DNA of 64,000 bases from Flavobacteriales bacterium UBA7612 (GTDB lineage Bacteria > Bacteroidota > Bacteroidia > Flavobacteriales > Weeksellaceae): the NCBI GenBank assembly GCA_002484335.1, contig DLJQ01000012.1:1-64000 (forward strand), given 5' to 3'. Shown piece by piece: positions 52,440-61,752 of this stretch (its first letter is position 1; each line of letters begins with the position of its first letter). The position numbers and the translations under genes were made by a program. The notes beneath the pieces are model-generated. The model had not been told where the DNA came from. It did not search any database and saw only the letters and a list, made by a program, of their open reading frames with translations.

Positions 52440-54839
52440 TTAATTACGTAATGGTCTTCCTGTTTTTAACATATGTTGAATACGCTCTAACGTTTTTCTT
52501 TCTCCACAAAGTGATAAGAAAACCTCTCTTTCTAAATCCAATAAATATTGTTCTGAAACTTCTGTAGACTCAGATAAATTTCCTCCAGTCATTACATAAC
52601 CTAATTTATTAGCAATTAATCGATCGTGATCAGAAGCATAATGACCAGCTACTAATTGATCTGTACCTACATAAAACATTCCTTGAGCTTCACGTCCAAG
52701 AACTTTTACTTTTTGTCGTATAGGCTGAGTATACCCAGCTTCAGCTAGAATAATAGCATGTTTTTTTGCTTCAGCTATTTGGCGATCTCTATTGACAACA
52801 ATAATATCTTGGTCTCTTATAATCCCCATTTTTTTAGCTTCATAAGCAGAAGTTGCTACTTTTACCATTGCTATATTCATAAAAGCTTCTCGTAAATGAT
52901 TTGTTTTTATATCATCTGCTAACATATGTTTTGCAGCACGTAAAGCAAATTCTTTAGATCCACCACCTCCTGGGATAAGACCAACACCAACTTCTACTAA
53001 ACCAATGTAAGTTTCTGCTGCTGCAACAACTTTATCTGCATGCATTGTTATTTCACATCCTCCTCCAAGAGCCATTCCATGAGGAGCAACAACAACAGGA
53101 ATTGAAGAATAACGAACTTTCATCATGGTATCTTGAAATGTCTTAATTGCCATATTCAATTCCCACCAATCTTGCTCAGCAGCCATCATCATAATCATTG
53201 CTAAATTTGCACCAACAGAAAAATTATCTGCTTGATTACCGATAACTAAACCTCTATAATCTTTTTCAGCTAACTCTATTGCTTTATTAATTCCTTGAAG
53301 AACTCCACCACCTAAAGAATTCATTTTAGAACGGAACTCTAAATTGATAATCCCATCTCCTAAATCTTGAATTGAAGTTTCTTTATTCGACCAAATTTCA
53401 TTTGTTTTACGAATGTTATCTAAAATAATAAATGAATCTTGACCTGGAATTAATTCAAATTGTTTCGTTGTTTGATTGTAAAATAACTTTTTACCATTTT
53501 CAACTTTATAAAAAGAATCTACACCAGAATCTGCTAATTCTTTTACCCATGAAGCAACAGTATAACCTTCTTGTTCAACTAATTCAATTCCTTTTTTTAA
53601 ACCAACATAATCCCATGTTTCAAAAGGTCCATATTTCCATGCATATCCTGTTCTTATCGCATCATCTATAGGATAAAAAACATCTGTTATTTCTGGAACT
53701 CTTTGAGATACATAAGCAAATAAAGATGCAAAATGTTTACGAATTAAATCACCTGCTTTTGTTGTATCCTTTAATAAAACTGCTAATTTATTTTTGGTAG
53801 AACCTGCTTGTTTTGCTAATTCAACTGAAGAAACTTTAGCACGTTCCATTGGTCGATATTCTAATGTATCAAGATTTAAAGCAAAACGGTTTGTTTTTCC
53901 TTCTTTATCAACCTCTTTGTAATAAAAACCTTTTTTTGATTTATCTCCAAGAAATTTATTTTCGATTAAAAAGTCTAAGAATTTAGATTCTTTTAAATCT
54001 TGTATCATCAAATCGTCTGTCGTATTCTGTTGCAGACCTTTTGTTACATTATACGCAGTATCTAACCCTACTAAATCTCCTAATTTAAATGTTCCAGTTT
54101 TTGGTCTTCCTAATATGGAACCTGTTAATGTATCAGTTTCTTCAATAGATAGACCTAATTCTTGTGTAAGCTCCATAATTTTTGCCATAGAATAAACACC
54201 TACTCTATTTCCTATAAAACCTGGTGTATCCTTACATAAAACTGGTGTTTTACCTAAAAATAATGAAGCATAACTTTGATAGAAATCAACAATTTCTTTC
54301 TCTGCTTTTGGTCCAGGAATAACTTCAAACAATTTTAAATAACGTGGAGGATTGAAAAAATGTGTTCCACAGAAATGTTTCTGAAAATCTTCTGACCTAC
54401 CTTCAGACATTAAATGAATTGGTATTCCAGATGTATTAGAAGATATTAAAGTCCCTGGTTTTCTTAAAGCATCAACTTTTTCGAACATCGATTTTTTAAT
54501 ATCTAATCTCTCTACAATAACTTCGATAACCCAATCCGAATTTTTAATCTTTTCTAAATCATCATCAAAATTACCTACGGTTATACGAGATGCAAAAGCT
54601 ACGTCGTAAATTGGGGAAGGTTTACTTTTAAGAGCAAAATCTAAATGAGATTGAGCTGTTCTGTTACGAACAACTTTATCTTCTAAAGACAACCCTTTCG
54701 CTTGCTCTTGTGGCGTAAGCTCGCGAGGAACCATATCTAGCATCAAGACCTGAACTCCAATATTAGCAAAGTGACATGCAATACCTGAACCCATTACTCC
54801 TGAACCTAATACGGTTACATGTTTAATGTGTTTTCTCAT
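52440..54839 (-). CDS. fadN: 3-hydroxyacyl-CoA dehydrogenase/enoyl-CoA hydratase, FadN type
   Basis: This 799-aa bifunctional beta-oxidation enzyme has the domain order of Bacillus FadN, the reverse of E. coli FadB. The NAD-binding 3-hydroxyacyl-CoA dehydrogenase (GSGVMGSGIA at 12-21, then THFFNPPRYLKLFEVIPG and TPGFIGNRVG) comes first. A crotonase-fold hydratase comes second, at about 480-700 (VIGNQADNFSVGANLAM and APHGMALGGGCEITMHAD). The start overlaps the marR stop by 17 bases, so the regulator and the enzyme are translationally linked. The S23 cassette follows directly after its stop. Confidence 0.93.
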   Translation of the reverse strand: MRKHIKHVTVLGSGVMGSGIACHFANIGVQVLMLDMVPRELTPQEQAKGLSLEDKVVRNRTAQSHLDFALKSKPSPIYDVAFASRITVGNFDDDLEKIKNSDWVIEVIVERLDIKKSMFEKVDALRKPGTLISSNTSGIPIHLMSEGRSEDFQKHFCGTHFFNPPRYLKLFEVIPGPKAEKEIVDFYQSYASLFLGKTPVLCKDTPGFIGNRVGVYSMAKIMELTQELGLSIEETDTLTGSILGRPKTGTFKLGDLVGLDTAYNVTKGLQQNTTDDLMIQDLKESKFLDFLIENKFLGDKSKKGFYYKEVDKEGKTNRFALNLDTLEYRPMERAKVSSVELAKQAGSTKNKLAVLLKDTTKAGDLIRKHFASLFAYVSQRVPEITDVFYPIDDAIRTGYAWKYGPFETWDYVGLKKGIELVEQEGYTVASWVKELADSGVDSFYKVENGKKLFYNQTTKQFELIPGQDSFIILDNIRKTNEIWSNKETSIQDLGDGIINLEFRSKMNSLGGGVLQGINKAIELAEKDYRGLVIGNQADNFSVGANLAMIMMMAAEQDWWELNMAIKTFQDTMMKVRYSSIPVVVAPHGMALGGGCEITMHADKVVAAAETYIGLVEVGVGLIPGGGGSKEFALRAAKHMLADDIKTNHLREAFMNIAMVKVATSAYEAKKMGIIRDQDIIVVNRDRQIAEAKKHAIILAEAGYTQPIRQKVKVLGREAQGMFYVGTDQLVAGHYASDHDRLIANKLGYVMTGGNLSESTEVSEQYLLDLEREVFLSLCGERKTLERIQHMLKTGRPLRN

Positions 54840-55284
54840 AATTGTTTTTAAATATTTTTTTATCAGAGATCAATTGGTTTATTTTATAAATAACTTCCAA
54901 AAAAACCTCCATTTTTTCTGGTTCTATATGTTTATTTATTGATTCATTAAATTGTAAAACAAAAAACTTTGAAATATCTCTCATTCTCAAACCTTCTTTT
55001 GTTAAAGTTATCAAAACACTTCTTCCATCTTCAGGATTAGGTTTTCTCGTTATAAAACCTCTCTCTTCTAGATTTTTCAAAGTTCTAGACAAACTTGTTG
55101 GCTCAATTCCCATTTTTGGTCCTAAATATGTACTTGGAGTACCTCCTTTAGGATCTATTGATAATAATGTAAATGCATAAACCATTGTAGAATTATATTC
55201 TCCAGCTTGTTCATTGTACATTTTCTGAATAGAAAGCCAAGTGGAACGTAATAAATAATCGATTGTAAAATCTTCTCTCAACAT
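54823..55284 (-). CDS. MarR-family transcriptional regulator of the fad operon
   Basis: This 153-aa winged-helix regulator has LDPKGGTPSTYLGPKMGIEPTS-type helices (about 55-75), the recognition helix PTSLSRTLKNLEERGFI and the wing TRKPNPEDGRSVLITLTKEG. It is the first gene of the beta-oxidation operon and overlaps fadN by 17 bases, so autoregulation and control of the fad genes is a good inference. A ligand such as an acyl-CoA is plausible. A TATGC-AA-GCATA palindrome lies in its promoter. Confidence 0.9.
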   Translation of the reverse strand: MLREDFTIDYLLRSTWLSIQKMYNEQAGEYNSTMVYAFTLLSIDPKGGTPSTYLGPKMGIEPTSLSRTLKNLEERGFITRKPNPEDGRSVLITLTKEGLRMRDISKFFVLQFNESINKHIEPEKMEVFLEVIYKINQLISDKKIFKNNYEKTH

Positions 55285-55303
55285 TTTTTTAGTGTATCTA
55301 TAA

Positions 55304-55336
55304 CAAATATAATATTTTTTTTATTATGCAAGCATA
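55304..55336 (-). promoter_or_regulatory. marR-fad promoter with candidate operator
   Basis: TATATTTG on the minus strand at 55304-55311 is an exact -7 box, 20 bases before the marR start. TTG at 55329-55331 is 17 bases upstream. The palindrome TATGCAAGCATA at 55325-55336 spans this -33 element, so a bound repressor would block the polymerase. The region 55285-55585 also holds GTGTATTATTACAC at 55451-55464, another inverted repeat, on the kup side. Confidence 0.4.
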
Positions 55337-55527
55337 GTATTATTATAAAATTAACATCTGATAAAAAACAATTTCAATAGTGTATATTTATTAAAAATTT
55401 ACAAATTATAATAAAAATAAGTTTTAAAATAAAGTTATATTTTCACTATAGTGTATTATTACACCAAATAATAATCGATAATTAATATAGTAACACCCTA
55501 TAGTTATAGATAATATAAATTAATAAG

Positions 55528-55560
55528 TTGGAATAATCTCTTTTCTACGACATACATTCG
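55528..55560 (+). promoter_or_regulatory. Possible kup promoter
   Basis: TACATTCG at 55553-55560 is one mismatch from TAnnTTTG, with TTG at 55528-55530 and a 22-base spacer. It would give a short leader before the ATG at 55586. It is weak. Confidence 0.25.
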
Positions 55561-55585
55561 TAAAAAATTAAAATAAGTATTGCTT

Positions 55586-57535
55586 ATGGAATCAAACCAT
55601 ACAATGAACAAAGTAACAGCAGCTACATTGTTAATAGCATTTGGTATCATATATGGAGATATAGGTACTAGTCCATTATATGTAATGAAAGCTATAATTG
55701 GTGAGCATCGTGAAATTGAAGAAAGTATTGTCTACGGAGGAGTTTCATGTGTTTTTTGGACATTATTTTTTCAGACTTCAGTGAAATATGTATGGCTAAC
55801 TTTACAAGCTGATAATGATGGAGAAGGAGGTATTTTTTCTCTTTATTCATTAATTAAAAAAAGAGGAAAAAGTTTAATAATCCCTACAATTATAGGCGCA
55901 TCAGCTCTCTTAGCAGATGGAATTATCACCCCACCAGTATCTGTTTCTTCGGCTGTAGAAGGACTTAGAATGATTGATGGGTTTCAAGGGTTACCTACGA
56001 TACCTATTGTTATTGTCATTCTATCTTTATTATTTTTCTTTCAACGATTTGGAACAAATAAAGTTGGAAAAATATTTGGCCCTTTTATGGTTATATGGTT
56101 CTCTATGCTTTTAGGATTAGGAATTTTACATATTATTCATCATCCCAATATTATTAAAGCCTTAAACCCTTATTATGCTTACAACTTATTAACTAATTAT
56201 CCTCATGGTTTTTGGGTTCTTGGAGCCGTTTTTCTTTGTACAACAGGAGCTGAAGCATTATATTCTGACTTAGGACATTGTGGTAAAAAAAATATAAGAA
56301 TAAGCTGGATTTATGTCAAAATTTGTTTAGTAACAAACTATTTAGGACAAGCAGCTTGGTTAATGCATCAAGACAACCCTTTCTTAGATGGAAGAAATCC
56401 TTTTTATGAAATGATGCCACATTGGTTCTTAATTCCTGGTATCTGTATTGCTACAGGCGCTGCCATTATTGCATCACAAGCATTAATAACAGGTTCTTTT
56501 ACATTAATTAACGAAGCTATAAATTTAGGGTTTTGGCCAAGGACATTTATTATTCAACCAAATGAACATAAAAGTCAGGTTTATATTCCTACAATAAATT
56601 TTATGCTTTGGGCTGGATGTATTTTTATTGTTCTTTACTTTAGAGATTCATCACATATGGAAGCTGCATATGGTTTAGCTATTACAGTAACCATGTTAAT
56701 GACTACTCTATTACTAGGATACTATCTTAATTACTATACAAAACTCAATAAAATTTTTATTGCGCTAATACTCGGAATCTTTGTCTCAATAGAAAGCTCT
56801 TTCTTTGTTGCTAATGTTGTAAAATTTGTTGAAGGAGGGTATTTAGCTTTATTAATGGGATGGGTTTTCTTTGCGATAATGTATTGTAGTTTCTATGGAA
56901 AAATTTTAAATTCTAGAAATTTAGAGTTTGTTAAAATAAAACGTTACGCAAATATTTTAACTGAATTAAGTGAAGATGAAAATGTTCCTAAATTCTCTAC
57001 GTTTTTATTTTATCTAACAAAATCTACTAATGTAAAAAATGTTGAAAAATTTAGTATTCAATCTATTTTATCTAAAAGACCAAAAAGAGCAGATGTTTAT
57101 TGGTTTGTTAACCTAAATAGAGATAGCGAACCTTATACATTAAACTATAAAATAACACCTATTACAGATCAAAAAATATATCGATTAACTTTTAATATTG
57201 GTTTTAGAGTTCAGCCTAAAACGGAGCAATACATAAAAAAAGTTATTAGTGATATGTGTACAAATGGAGAATTAGATTTAAAAGATTTAAGTGCTAACTT
57301 AAGAAAGTATAATCAAGAATTAGATATGAAGTTTGTTTTAATAGAAAAATTCCCTTCAATTGAAACTAAGTTAAGTATGAAAGAATTCTTTACACTTAAA
57401 GTTTATTATCTAATTAAAAAAATAGAATTTAATCTTTTAAAATCATTCGGTTTAGAAAAAAACGATGTGTTTATAGAACATATACCTTTATACATGCATA
57501 AACATTCAGTTGATAGACTAGAGCGATTGGATTAA
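55586..57535 (+). CDS. kup: KUP-family potassium uptake protein
   Basis: This is a 649-aa K+:H+ symporter with twelve N-terminal membrane helices (to about residue 455) and a C-terminal cytoplasmic domain. The start motif ALIAFGIIYGDIGTSPLYV-type sequence near 15-32, QADNDGEGGIFSLYSLI and LLADGIITPPVSVSSAVEG are diagnostic. The ATG at 55586 is preferred over a TTG at 55580, two codons upstream. It is divergent from the marR-fad operon across a 301-base region and ends in a terminator shared with the convergent FUSC gene. Confidence 0.94.
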   Translation: MESNHTMNKVTAATLLIAFGIIYGDIGTSPLYVMKAIIGEHREIEESIVYGGVSCVFWTLFFQTSVKYVWLTLQADNDGEGGIFSLYSLIKKRGKSLIIPTIIGASALLADGIITPPVSVSSAVEGLRMIDGFQGLPTIPIVIVILSLLFFFQRFGTNKVGKIFGPFMVIWFSMLLGLGILHIIHHPNIIKALNPYYAYNLLTNYPHGFWVLGAVFLCTTGAEALYSDLGHCGKKNIRISWIYVKICLVTNYLGQAAWLMHQDNPFLDGRNPFYEMMPHWFLIPGICIATGAAIIASQALITGSFTLINEAINLGFWPRTFIIQPNEHKSQVYIPTINFMLWAGCIFIVLYFRDSSHMEAAYGLAITVTMLMTTLLLGYYLNYYTKLNKIFIALILGIFVSIESSFFVANVVKFVEGGYLALLMGWVFFAIMYCSFYGKILNSRNLEFVKIKRYANILTELSEDENVPKFSTFLFYLTKSTNVKNVEKFSIQSILSKRPKRADVYWFVNLNRDSEPYTLNYKITPITDQKIYRLTFNIGFRVQPKTEQYIKKVISDMCTNGELDLKDLSANLRKYNQELDMKFVLIEKFPSIETKLSMKEFFTLKVYYLIKKIEFNLLKSFGLEKNDVFIEHIPLYMHKHSVDRLERLD

Positions 57536-57540
57536 AACAA

Positions 57541-57573
57541 AAAAATAGAGCTCATTTCTGAGCTCTATTTTTT
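57541..57573. terminator. Bidirectional terminator embedding the FUSC stop codon
   Basis: AAAAATAGAGCTCA pairs with TGAGCTCTATTTTT around a four-base loop, with T runs both ways. It starts six bases after the kup stop and contains the FUSC gene stop (57565-57567). Confidence 0.9.
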
Positions 57574-58638
57574 TGTTTTAATTTGAATATGCTTTTTAAT
57601 TTGATATCGAAATTTTTCATTATACAATATCCAGCCTCCAAAAGCTCCAAATGTTGAGCCTAAAAAAACATCTTTCAATCTAGCTAGAATCAAAAGATTA
57701 GGATCAATTGAATTCGGATGACCAGCTTCGGATAATAAAACTGTCATTGGAGTAATAAATAGAACAGCATAAAAATAATTTTTAACAACTAACAATTCAA
57801 TAATATATTGAAAAATCATGATTGAAATAATAATTTCAAGTGGTGTCTTCAAGAATGATAAAATAAACCAACATAATATCATTCCTAATGTTGTTCCTAA
57901 AACTCTATAAAACCCACGTTGCCATATATGTTTTGCATTTACACCTTGCATTACAGCTAAACAAGAAATAGGAACCCAATAAGGATTATTCAATCCAAAC
58001 ATATGTGCTATAAAAAATGATAACGACATGAATATTCCTATTATTATAGCTTCTAAATAATCAATATTATCTTGAATATCGATATTTGATAAAATATTTT
58101 TTGCTTCACTTTTTATATCTGATTTAATAAATAATAAACTAAACAAAAAAGCTATAAAGCATGAAAAAAATACTCCTAAAGTCATTAATCCTATTCTGTA
58201 AGGTATCTCACCTAAAGAAAAAGGTATTCCACTGGCCATAGCAGCTATTAAAATAAAAAAGAATGTTCCTGGAGGATTTAATTTTACTTTTTTTGTAATA
58301 ATATATACTATTGTAGAAAAAATTCCAAATACTATATAAGAAATGCAATAATTAAAACTAAAAAAAATTCCAATCAAATAAGAAAATACAAAACCAAAAG
58401 AGCACAATAAAAGTTTAGAAACACGACCTAAAAGATTTGCTTCTGTTGGTAAATAAAGAATAACTAAACCTCCTAAACTTACAGTTAAAGATGCACTAAA
58501 ATTATCTAAAAAGTAACCTATTAACAATGGTAAACCCACACACAATGAAGCCATAACAGGAATAGCCCAATGTCTTTTAGCTTTTCCTATTTTAAAAATT
58601 GATTTTAATTCATTAATTAAATTCTGTTTATACTCCAA
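57565..58638 (-). CDS. FUSC-family membrane protein (aromatic acid exporter-like)
   Basis: This 357-aa protein has two blocks of hydrophobic helices (about 27-170 and 190-335), the duplicated FUSC layout. The second block has NNPYWVPISCLAVMQG and RVLGTTLG, typical of the YccS/YhfK/AaeB group. It lacks the long soluble domain of larger members. Relatives export aromatic acids or unknown solutes. It is the last gene of an AraC-dehydrogenase-FUSC operon, 23 bases after the dehydrogenase. Export of the hydroxy or keto acid handled by that enzyme is a speculation. Confidence 0.85.
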   Translation of the reverse strand: MEYKQNLINELKSIFKIGKAKRHWAIPVMASLCVGLPLLIGYFLDNFSASLTVSLGGLVILYLPTEANLLGRVSKLLLCSFGFVFSYLIGIFFSFNYCISYIVFGIFSTIVYIITKKVKLNPPGTFFFILIAAMASGIPFSLGEIPYRIGLMTLGVFFSCFIAFLFSLLFIKSDIKSEAKNILSNIDIQDNIDYLEAIIIGIFMSLSFFIAHMFGLNNPYWVPISCLAVMQGVNAKHIWQRGFYRVLGTTLGMILCWFILSFLKTPLEIIISIMIFQYIIELLVVKNYFYAVLFITPMTVLLSEAGHPNSIDPNLLILARLKDVFLGSTFGAFGGWILYNEKFRYQIKKHIQIKTKK

Positions 58639-58661
58639 AACTTATGATTTTAAACTATAAA

Positions 58662-59639
58662 TTAATTATCAAAAACACTTGGATTAACAATCGTTGGTAA
58701 TTTTTTACCTTCCACAAATGCTACAATATTTTCTGCAGCAACCCTTGCCATTCCGCTTCTAGCTTCAACTGTTGCTGATCCTATATGTGGAAAAATACAT
58801 ATATTATCTAATGTATTTAATTTTGAATCTTTAGCTAATGGTTCTTTTTCAGTTACATCAAGTCCAGCTCCAAATATATCTCCATTTTTTAAAGCTAAAT
58901 ATAGATCTTCTTCATTCACAAAACCTCCTCTTGCTGTATTAACCAATATTGCAGATGATTTCATTTTATTAAAAGATTCTTTATTAAATTTATGTTGATC
59001 TTTTGCTGTATAATTGGCATGTATAGTTATTACGTCAGATTGTTCTAATAATTCATCAAAAGAAACATATTTAGCATTTAACTCTTTTTCTATCTCAGGA
59101 TGTCTATTTCTATTATGGTAAATAATCGGCATATCAAATGCTCCAATACATTTTTTTGCCATTTCATAACCAATTCTACCTAAACCTAAAATACCCAAAG
59201 TTTTACCTTTTAATTCTTGACCAAGATTAGCAATTGGATTAAAATTACTAGACCATTCACCATTTCTTACTTTATTTAAATTAAAAAAAGCGTATCTAGC
59301 CACCATTTGCATCAATAAGAATGAAGTATCAGAAGTCGCATTACTCAGAACATCTGGTGTATTAGTAATTGCAACACCATGTTTTGTAGCAGCATCAATA
59401 TCAACATGATCATACCCTACAGAAAATAATGCTATTGCCTTTATGTTAGGACACTCTTCAAAAAATTCTTCATTAAATTTAGATTTTCCTACACTTAATA
59501 AAGCATCACTTTGCTTACAATACCCCAACCATTCTTCGTGTGTCAACTCTTCTTTATCAGGAAAAATAAGTTCAATATTTGGATGATTTAATAATTCAAT
59601 TCCTATTTTTGGAATACGTTTGTTTAAAAAAATTTTCAT
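58662..59639 (-). CDS. D-2-hydroxyacid dehydrogenase (GhrB-like)
   Basis: This 325-aa NAD(P)-dependent enzyme interconverts a 2-keto acid and the D-2-hydroxy acid. The cofactor motif is LGILGLGRIGYEMAKK (about 150-165). The catalytic Arg is in VNTARGGFVNEEDL, the Glu in the DVTEKEPLAKDS region and the His in FPHIGSATVEAR. The best family match is glyoxylate/hydroxypyruvate reductase B. Its start overlaps the AraC gene stop by four bases (ATGA). Confidence 0.9.
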   Translation of the reverse strand: MKIFLNKRIPKIGIELLNHPNIELIFPDKEELTHEEWLGYCKQSDALLSVGKSKFNEEFFEECPNIKAIALFSVGYDHVDIDAATKHGVAITNTPDVLSNATSDTSFLLMQMVARYAFFNLNKVRNGEWSSNFNPIANLGQELKGKTLGILGLGRIGYEMAKKCIGAFDMPIIYHNRNRHPEIEKELNAKYVSFDELLEQSDVITIHANYTAKDQHKFNKESFNKMKSSAILVNTARGGFVNEEDLYLALKNGDIFGAGLDVTEKEPLAKDSKLNTLDNICIFPHIGSATVEARSGMARVAAENIVAFVEGKKLPTIVNPSVFDN

Positions 59640-60481
59640 ACTGTTTGTTTTAATTGATTTGTGTATTGTGACGGACTTGTCTTTTTATGTTTTTTAAAAT
59701 AATTTGTTAAATGACTTTCATCTGTAAAACCAAATTCATTAGCAATTTGTTTAATAGTATTTTGCTTAAATTCTAATCTTTTTTCAATTAATTTGATACG
59801 ATAATCATCTAAATACTCTCTGAAGGAAACATCAAAATTCCGTTTGAAATATGTACTAAAATAATTTTCTGCTATATTAAAATGTGAAGAAATTGACTTT
59901 ATTCTTATCTTTTTGGGATCATATATATTTTGATTGATATATGAAATAAGGTCTTCATTATTAGGAGCTCCATCGTCTATTCTAATATTAAATTTATCTG
60001 CTGCTTCCCTAACCAATCCAAAAATGGATAAAATCTGAAAAAATACTAATGGAGATGAAGTTATATTTGGTTTACAATTATAAGATAAAATATTTTCTAT
60101 TGTTTTTCTTAATATTGTTTTACATGGTTCATCAAATTTTAATTTTTCTTCTTTCAAAACTTGTTTTCTCATGATTGTGAGAGGAGAATTAATAAATAAA
60201 TTATCCGGAGATAAATACTTATTATCTTTAAAATAAGCATCCGTAAATTTTATAAAAATTAGTCTTGTGGGTTTGTTATAAACAATATAATGTTTATCCT
60301 CTGGTGATAATAAAAACAAATCTCCTGTCTTATAATTAAATACATTATTATTCAAGAAATGCTGTCCTGTACCTTTATAGACGTAAATCATTTCATAATA
60401 AGTATGACTATGCAAAGGCAAATTATATTGCTCTGTAATCATATCTTCAATTAATAAAGTTTCGTATTGCTTCCTTTTCAT
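59636..60481 (-). CDS. AraC-family transcriptional regulator
   Basis: This 281-aa regulator has an N-terminal cupin-like ligand domain (LPLHSHTYYEMIYVYKGTGQHFLNN near 18-42) and a C-terminal pair of HTH motifs (about 185-278). The latter reads ISSHFNIAENYFSTYFKRNF and IKQIANEFGFTDESHLTNYFKKHKKTSPSQY. It heads the dehydrogenase-FUSC operon and is divergent from the royal-jelly/aldo-keto reductase operon across 146 bases. Control of both is likely. A direct repeat and an inverted repeat in that gap are candidate binding sites. Confidence 0.93.
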   Translation of the reverse strand: MKRKQYETLLIEDMITEQYNLPLHSHTYYEMIYVYKGTGQHFLNNNVFNYKTGDLFLLSPEDKHYIVYNKPTRLIFIKFTDAYFKDNKYLSPDNLFINSPLTIMRKQVLKEEKLKFDEPCKTILRKTIENILSYNCKPNITSSPLVFFQILSIFGLVREAADKFNIRIDDGAPNNEDLISYINQNIYDPKKIRIKSISSHFNIAENYFSTYFKRNFDVSFREYLDDYRIKLIEKRLEFKQNTIKQIANEFGFTDESHLTNYFKKHKKTSPSQYTNQLKQTV

Positions 60482-60491
60482 AATAAAATAC

Positions 60492-60535
60492 TAATGTTAT
60501 AAAATTACAATTTTTTATAATGTTATTACAACATT
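60492..60535. promoter_or_regulatory. Candidate AraC binding region
   Basis: TAATGTTAT occurs at 60492-60500 and again at 60518-60526, 26 bases apart. AATGTT-ATTAC-AACATT at 60519-60535 is a perfect inverted repeat. Both lie just upstream of the AraC gene in the divergent promoter region. Confidence 0.35.
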
Positions 60536-60627
60536 AAAGTTAGTTATTTTATAAATCTTTGTTACGACCATTCAACAATAATGTCTTAACTTAAAGACAA
60601 TTATTATGTTCCACCAAATAAGTAAAA

Positions 60628-61740
60628 ATGAAAAAAATATTATTCATAACCTTTTTGATTAGTAGTATTTTATATACAAATGCACAAACAAAATATGAAA
60701 TTGTAACTAAAATTAATCCTCCAAATCCAGATCCCTCTGGTATTGCAGTAAGTAAAAGTAATCGTATTTTTCTTGGTTTTCCAAGACATGCAGATAATCA
60801 TAAAGAATTTGCGCTAGCTGAATTAGTTAACAATAAAATAATTCCCTTTCCTTCAAAAGATTATGTTTATCCAAATTCAAAATCTTATAAAAATTGGTTA
60901 GTTTCTCCTCATGGAATATATATCGATAAAAATGATGTTTTATGGGTTTTAGATGATGGTAAAAGAGCTGGAATAAAAGAAATTCCTGAAGGAGCTGCTA
61001 AAGTTGTTGCAATAGATATTAATTCAAAAAAAATACTTCATTCAGTTATCGTTCCTAAAAACGTTTTATCAAATGAAGCCCATTATAACGATCTTCGTGT
61101 TGATCTTTCTCATGGTAAACAAGGTACAATATATATAGCGAATTCTGGCTTTGGTCAAAATTTTTCTTTAGTTGTATTAGATGTAGCAACGGGAAAAGGA
61201 AAAGAAGTTTTACTTAACCATTATTCTACTTCACCTGATCCAGGTTTTATGGGATTTTTAGAAGGTCAACCGCATGAATATGATTTTAAAAATCAGACTT
61301 TTCCAAATGGAGGTGCAGATGGTATTGCAATTAGTCCAGATGAAAAAACACTTTATTGGACTGCCATTACAGGAAGAAAATTATACAGCTTACCAACAAC
61401 TATTTTGAGTGATTTTAATGCAACAGAAAAACAAGTGGAAGATGCCGTAAAATTTGAAGGAGAACATCCTGCTTGTGATGGATTAGCAGAAGACGAAAAA
61501 GGAAATATTTTCTTTGGATCATTTGAACAACAGTCTTTATTAAAAAGAAATAAAGAAGGACATTACACCTTACTTGCTCATGACAAAGAAAATTTTGTTT
61601 GGCCTGATGGATTAGCTTATCGCAATGGTTATTTATATGTAACTCTTGGACAATGGAATAGATTACCAGGTTTTAATGGTGGTAAAGATTTAAGAAAACC
61701 TCCATATTTAGTTGTAAAAATAAAAACTGAACAACAATAA
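60628..61740 (+). CDS. Secreted major royal jelly protein/SMP-30-like beta-propeller
   Basis: This 370-aa protein has a signal peptide (about 1-19, ending TNAQ). The rest is a six-bladed propeller of the MRJP/gluconolactonase-like clan, with PSGIAVSKSNRIFLGFPRH, LVSPHGIYIDKNDVLWVLDDG, DLRVDLSHGKQGTIYIANSG and GGADGIAISPDEKTLYWTA. Bacterial MRJP-domain proteins are of unknown function. Related propellers hydrolyse lactones, which would fit the two aldo/keto reductases that follow in the same operon (12 bases to the next gene). The location is probably periplasmic. Confidence 0.85.
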   Translation: MKKILFITFLISSILYTNAQTKYEIVTKINPPNPDPSGIAVSKSNRIFLGFPRHADNHKEFALAELVNNKIIPFPSKDYVYPNSKSYKNWLVSPHGIYIDKNDVLWVLDDGKRAGIKEIPEGAAKVVAIDINSKKILHSVIVPKNVLSNEAHYNDLRVDLSHGKQGTIYIANSGFGQNFSLVVLDVATGKGKEVLLNHYSTSPDPGFMGFLEGQPHEYDFKNQTFPNGGADGIAISPDEKTLYWTAITGRKLYSLPTTILSDFNATEKQVEDAVKFEGEHPACDGLAEDEKGNIFFGSFEQQSLLKRNKEGHYTLLAHDKENFVWPDGLAYRNGYLYVTLGQWNRLPGFNGGKDLRKPPYLVVKIKTEQQ

Positions 61741-61752
61741 AAAATACTTAAT

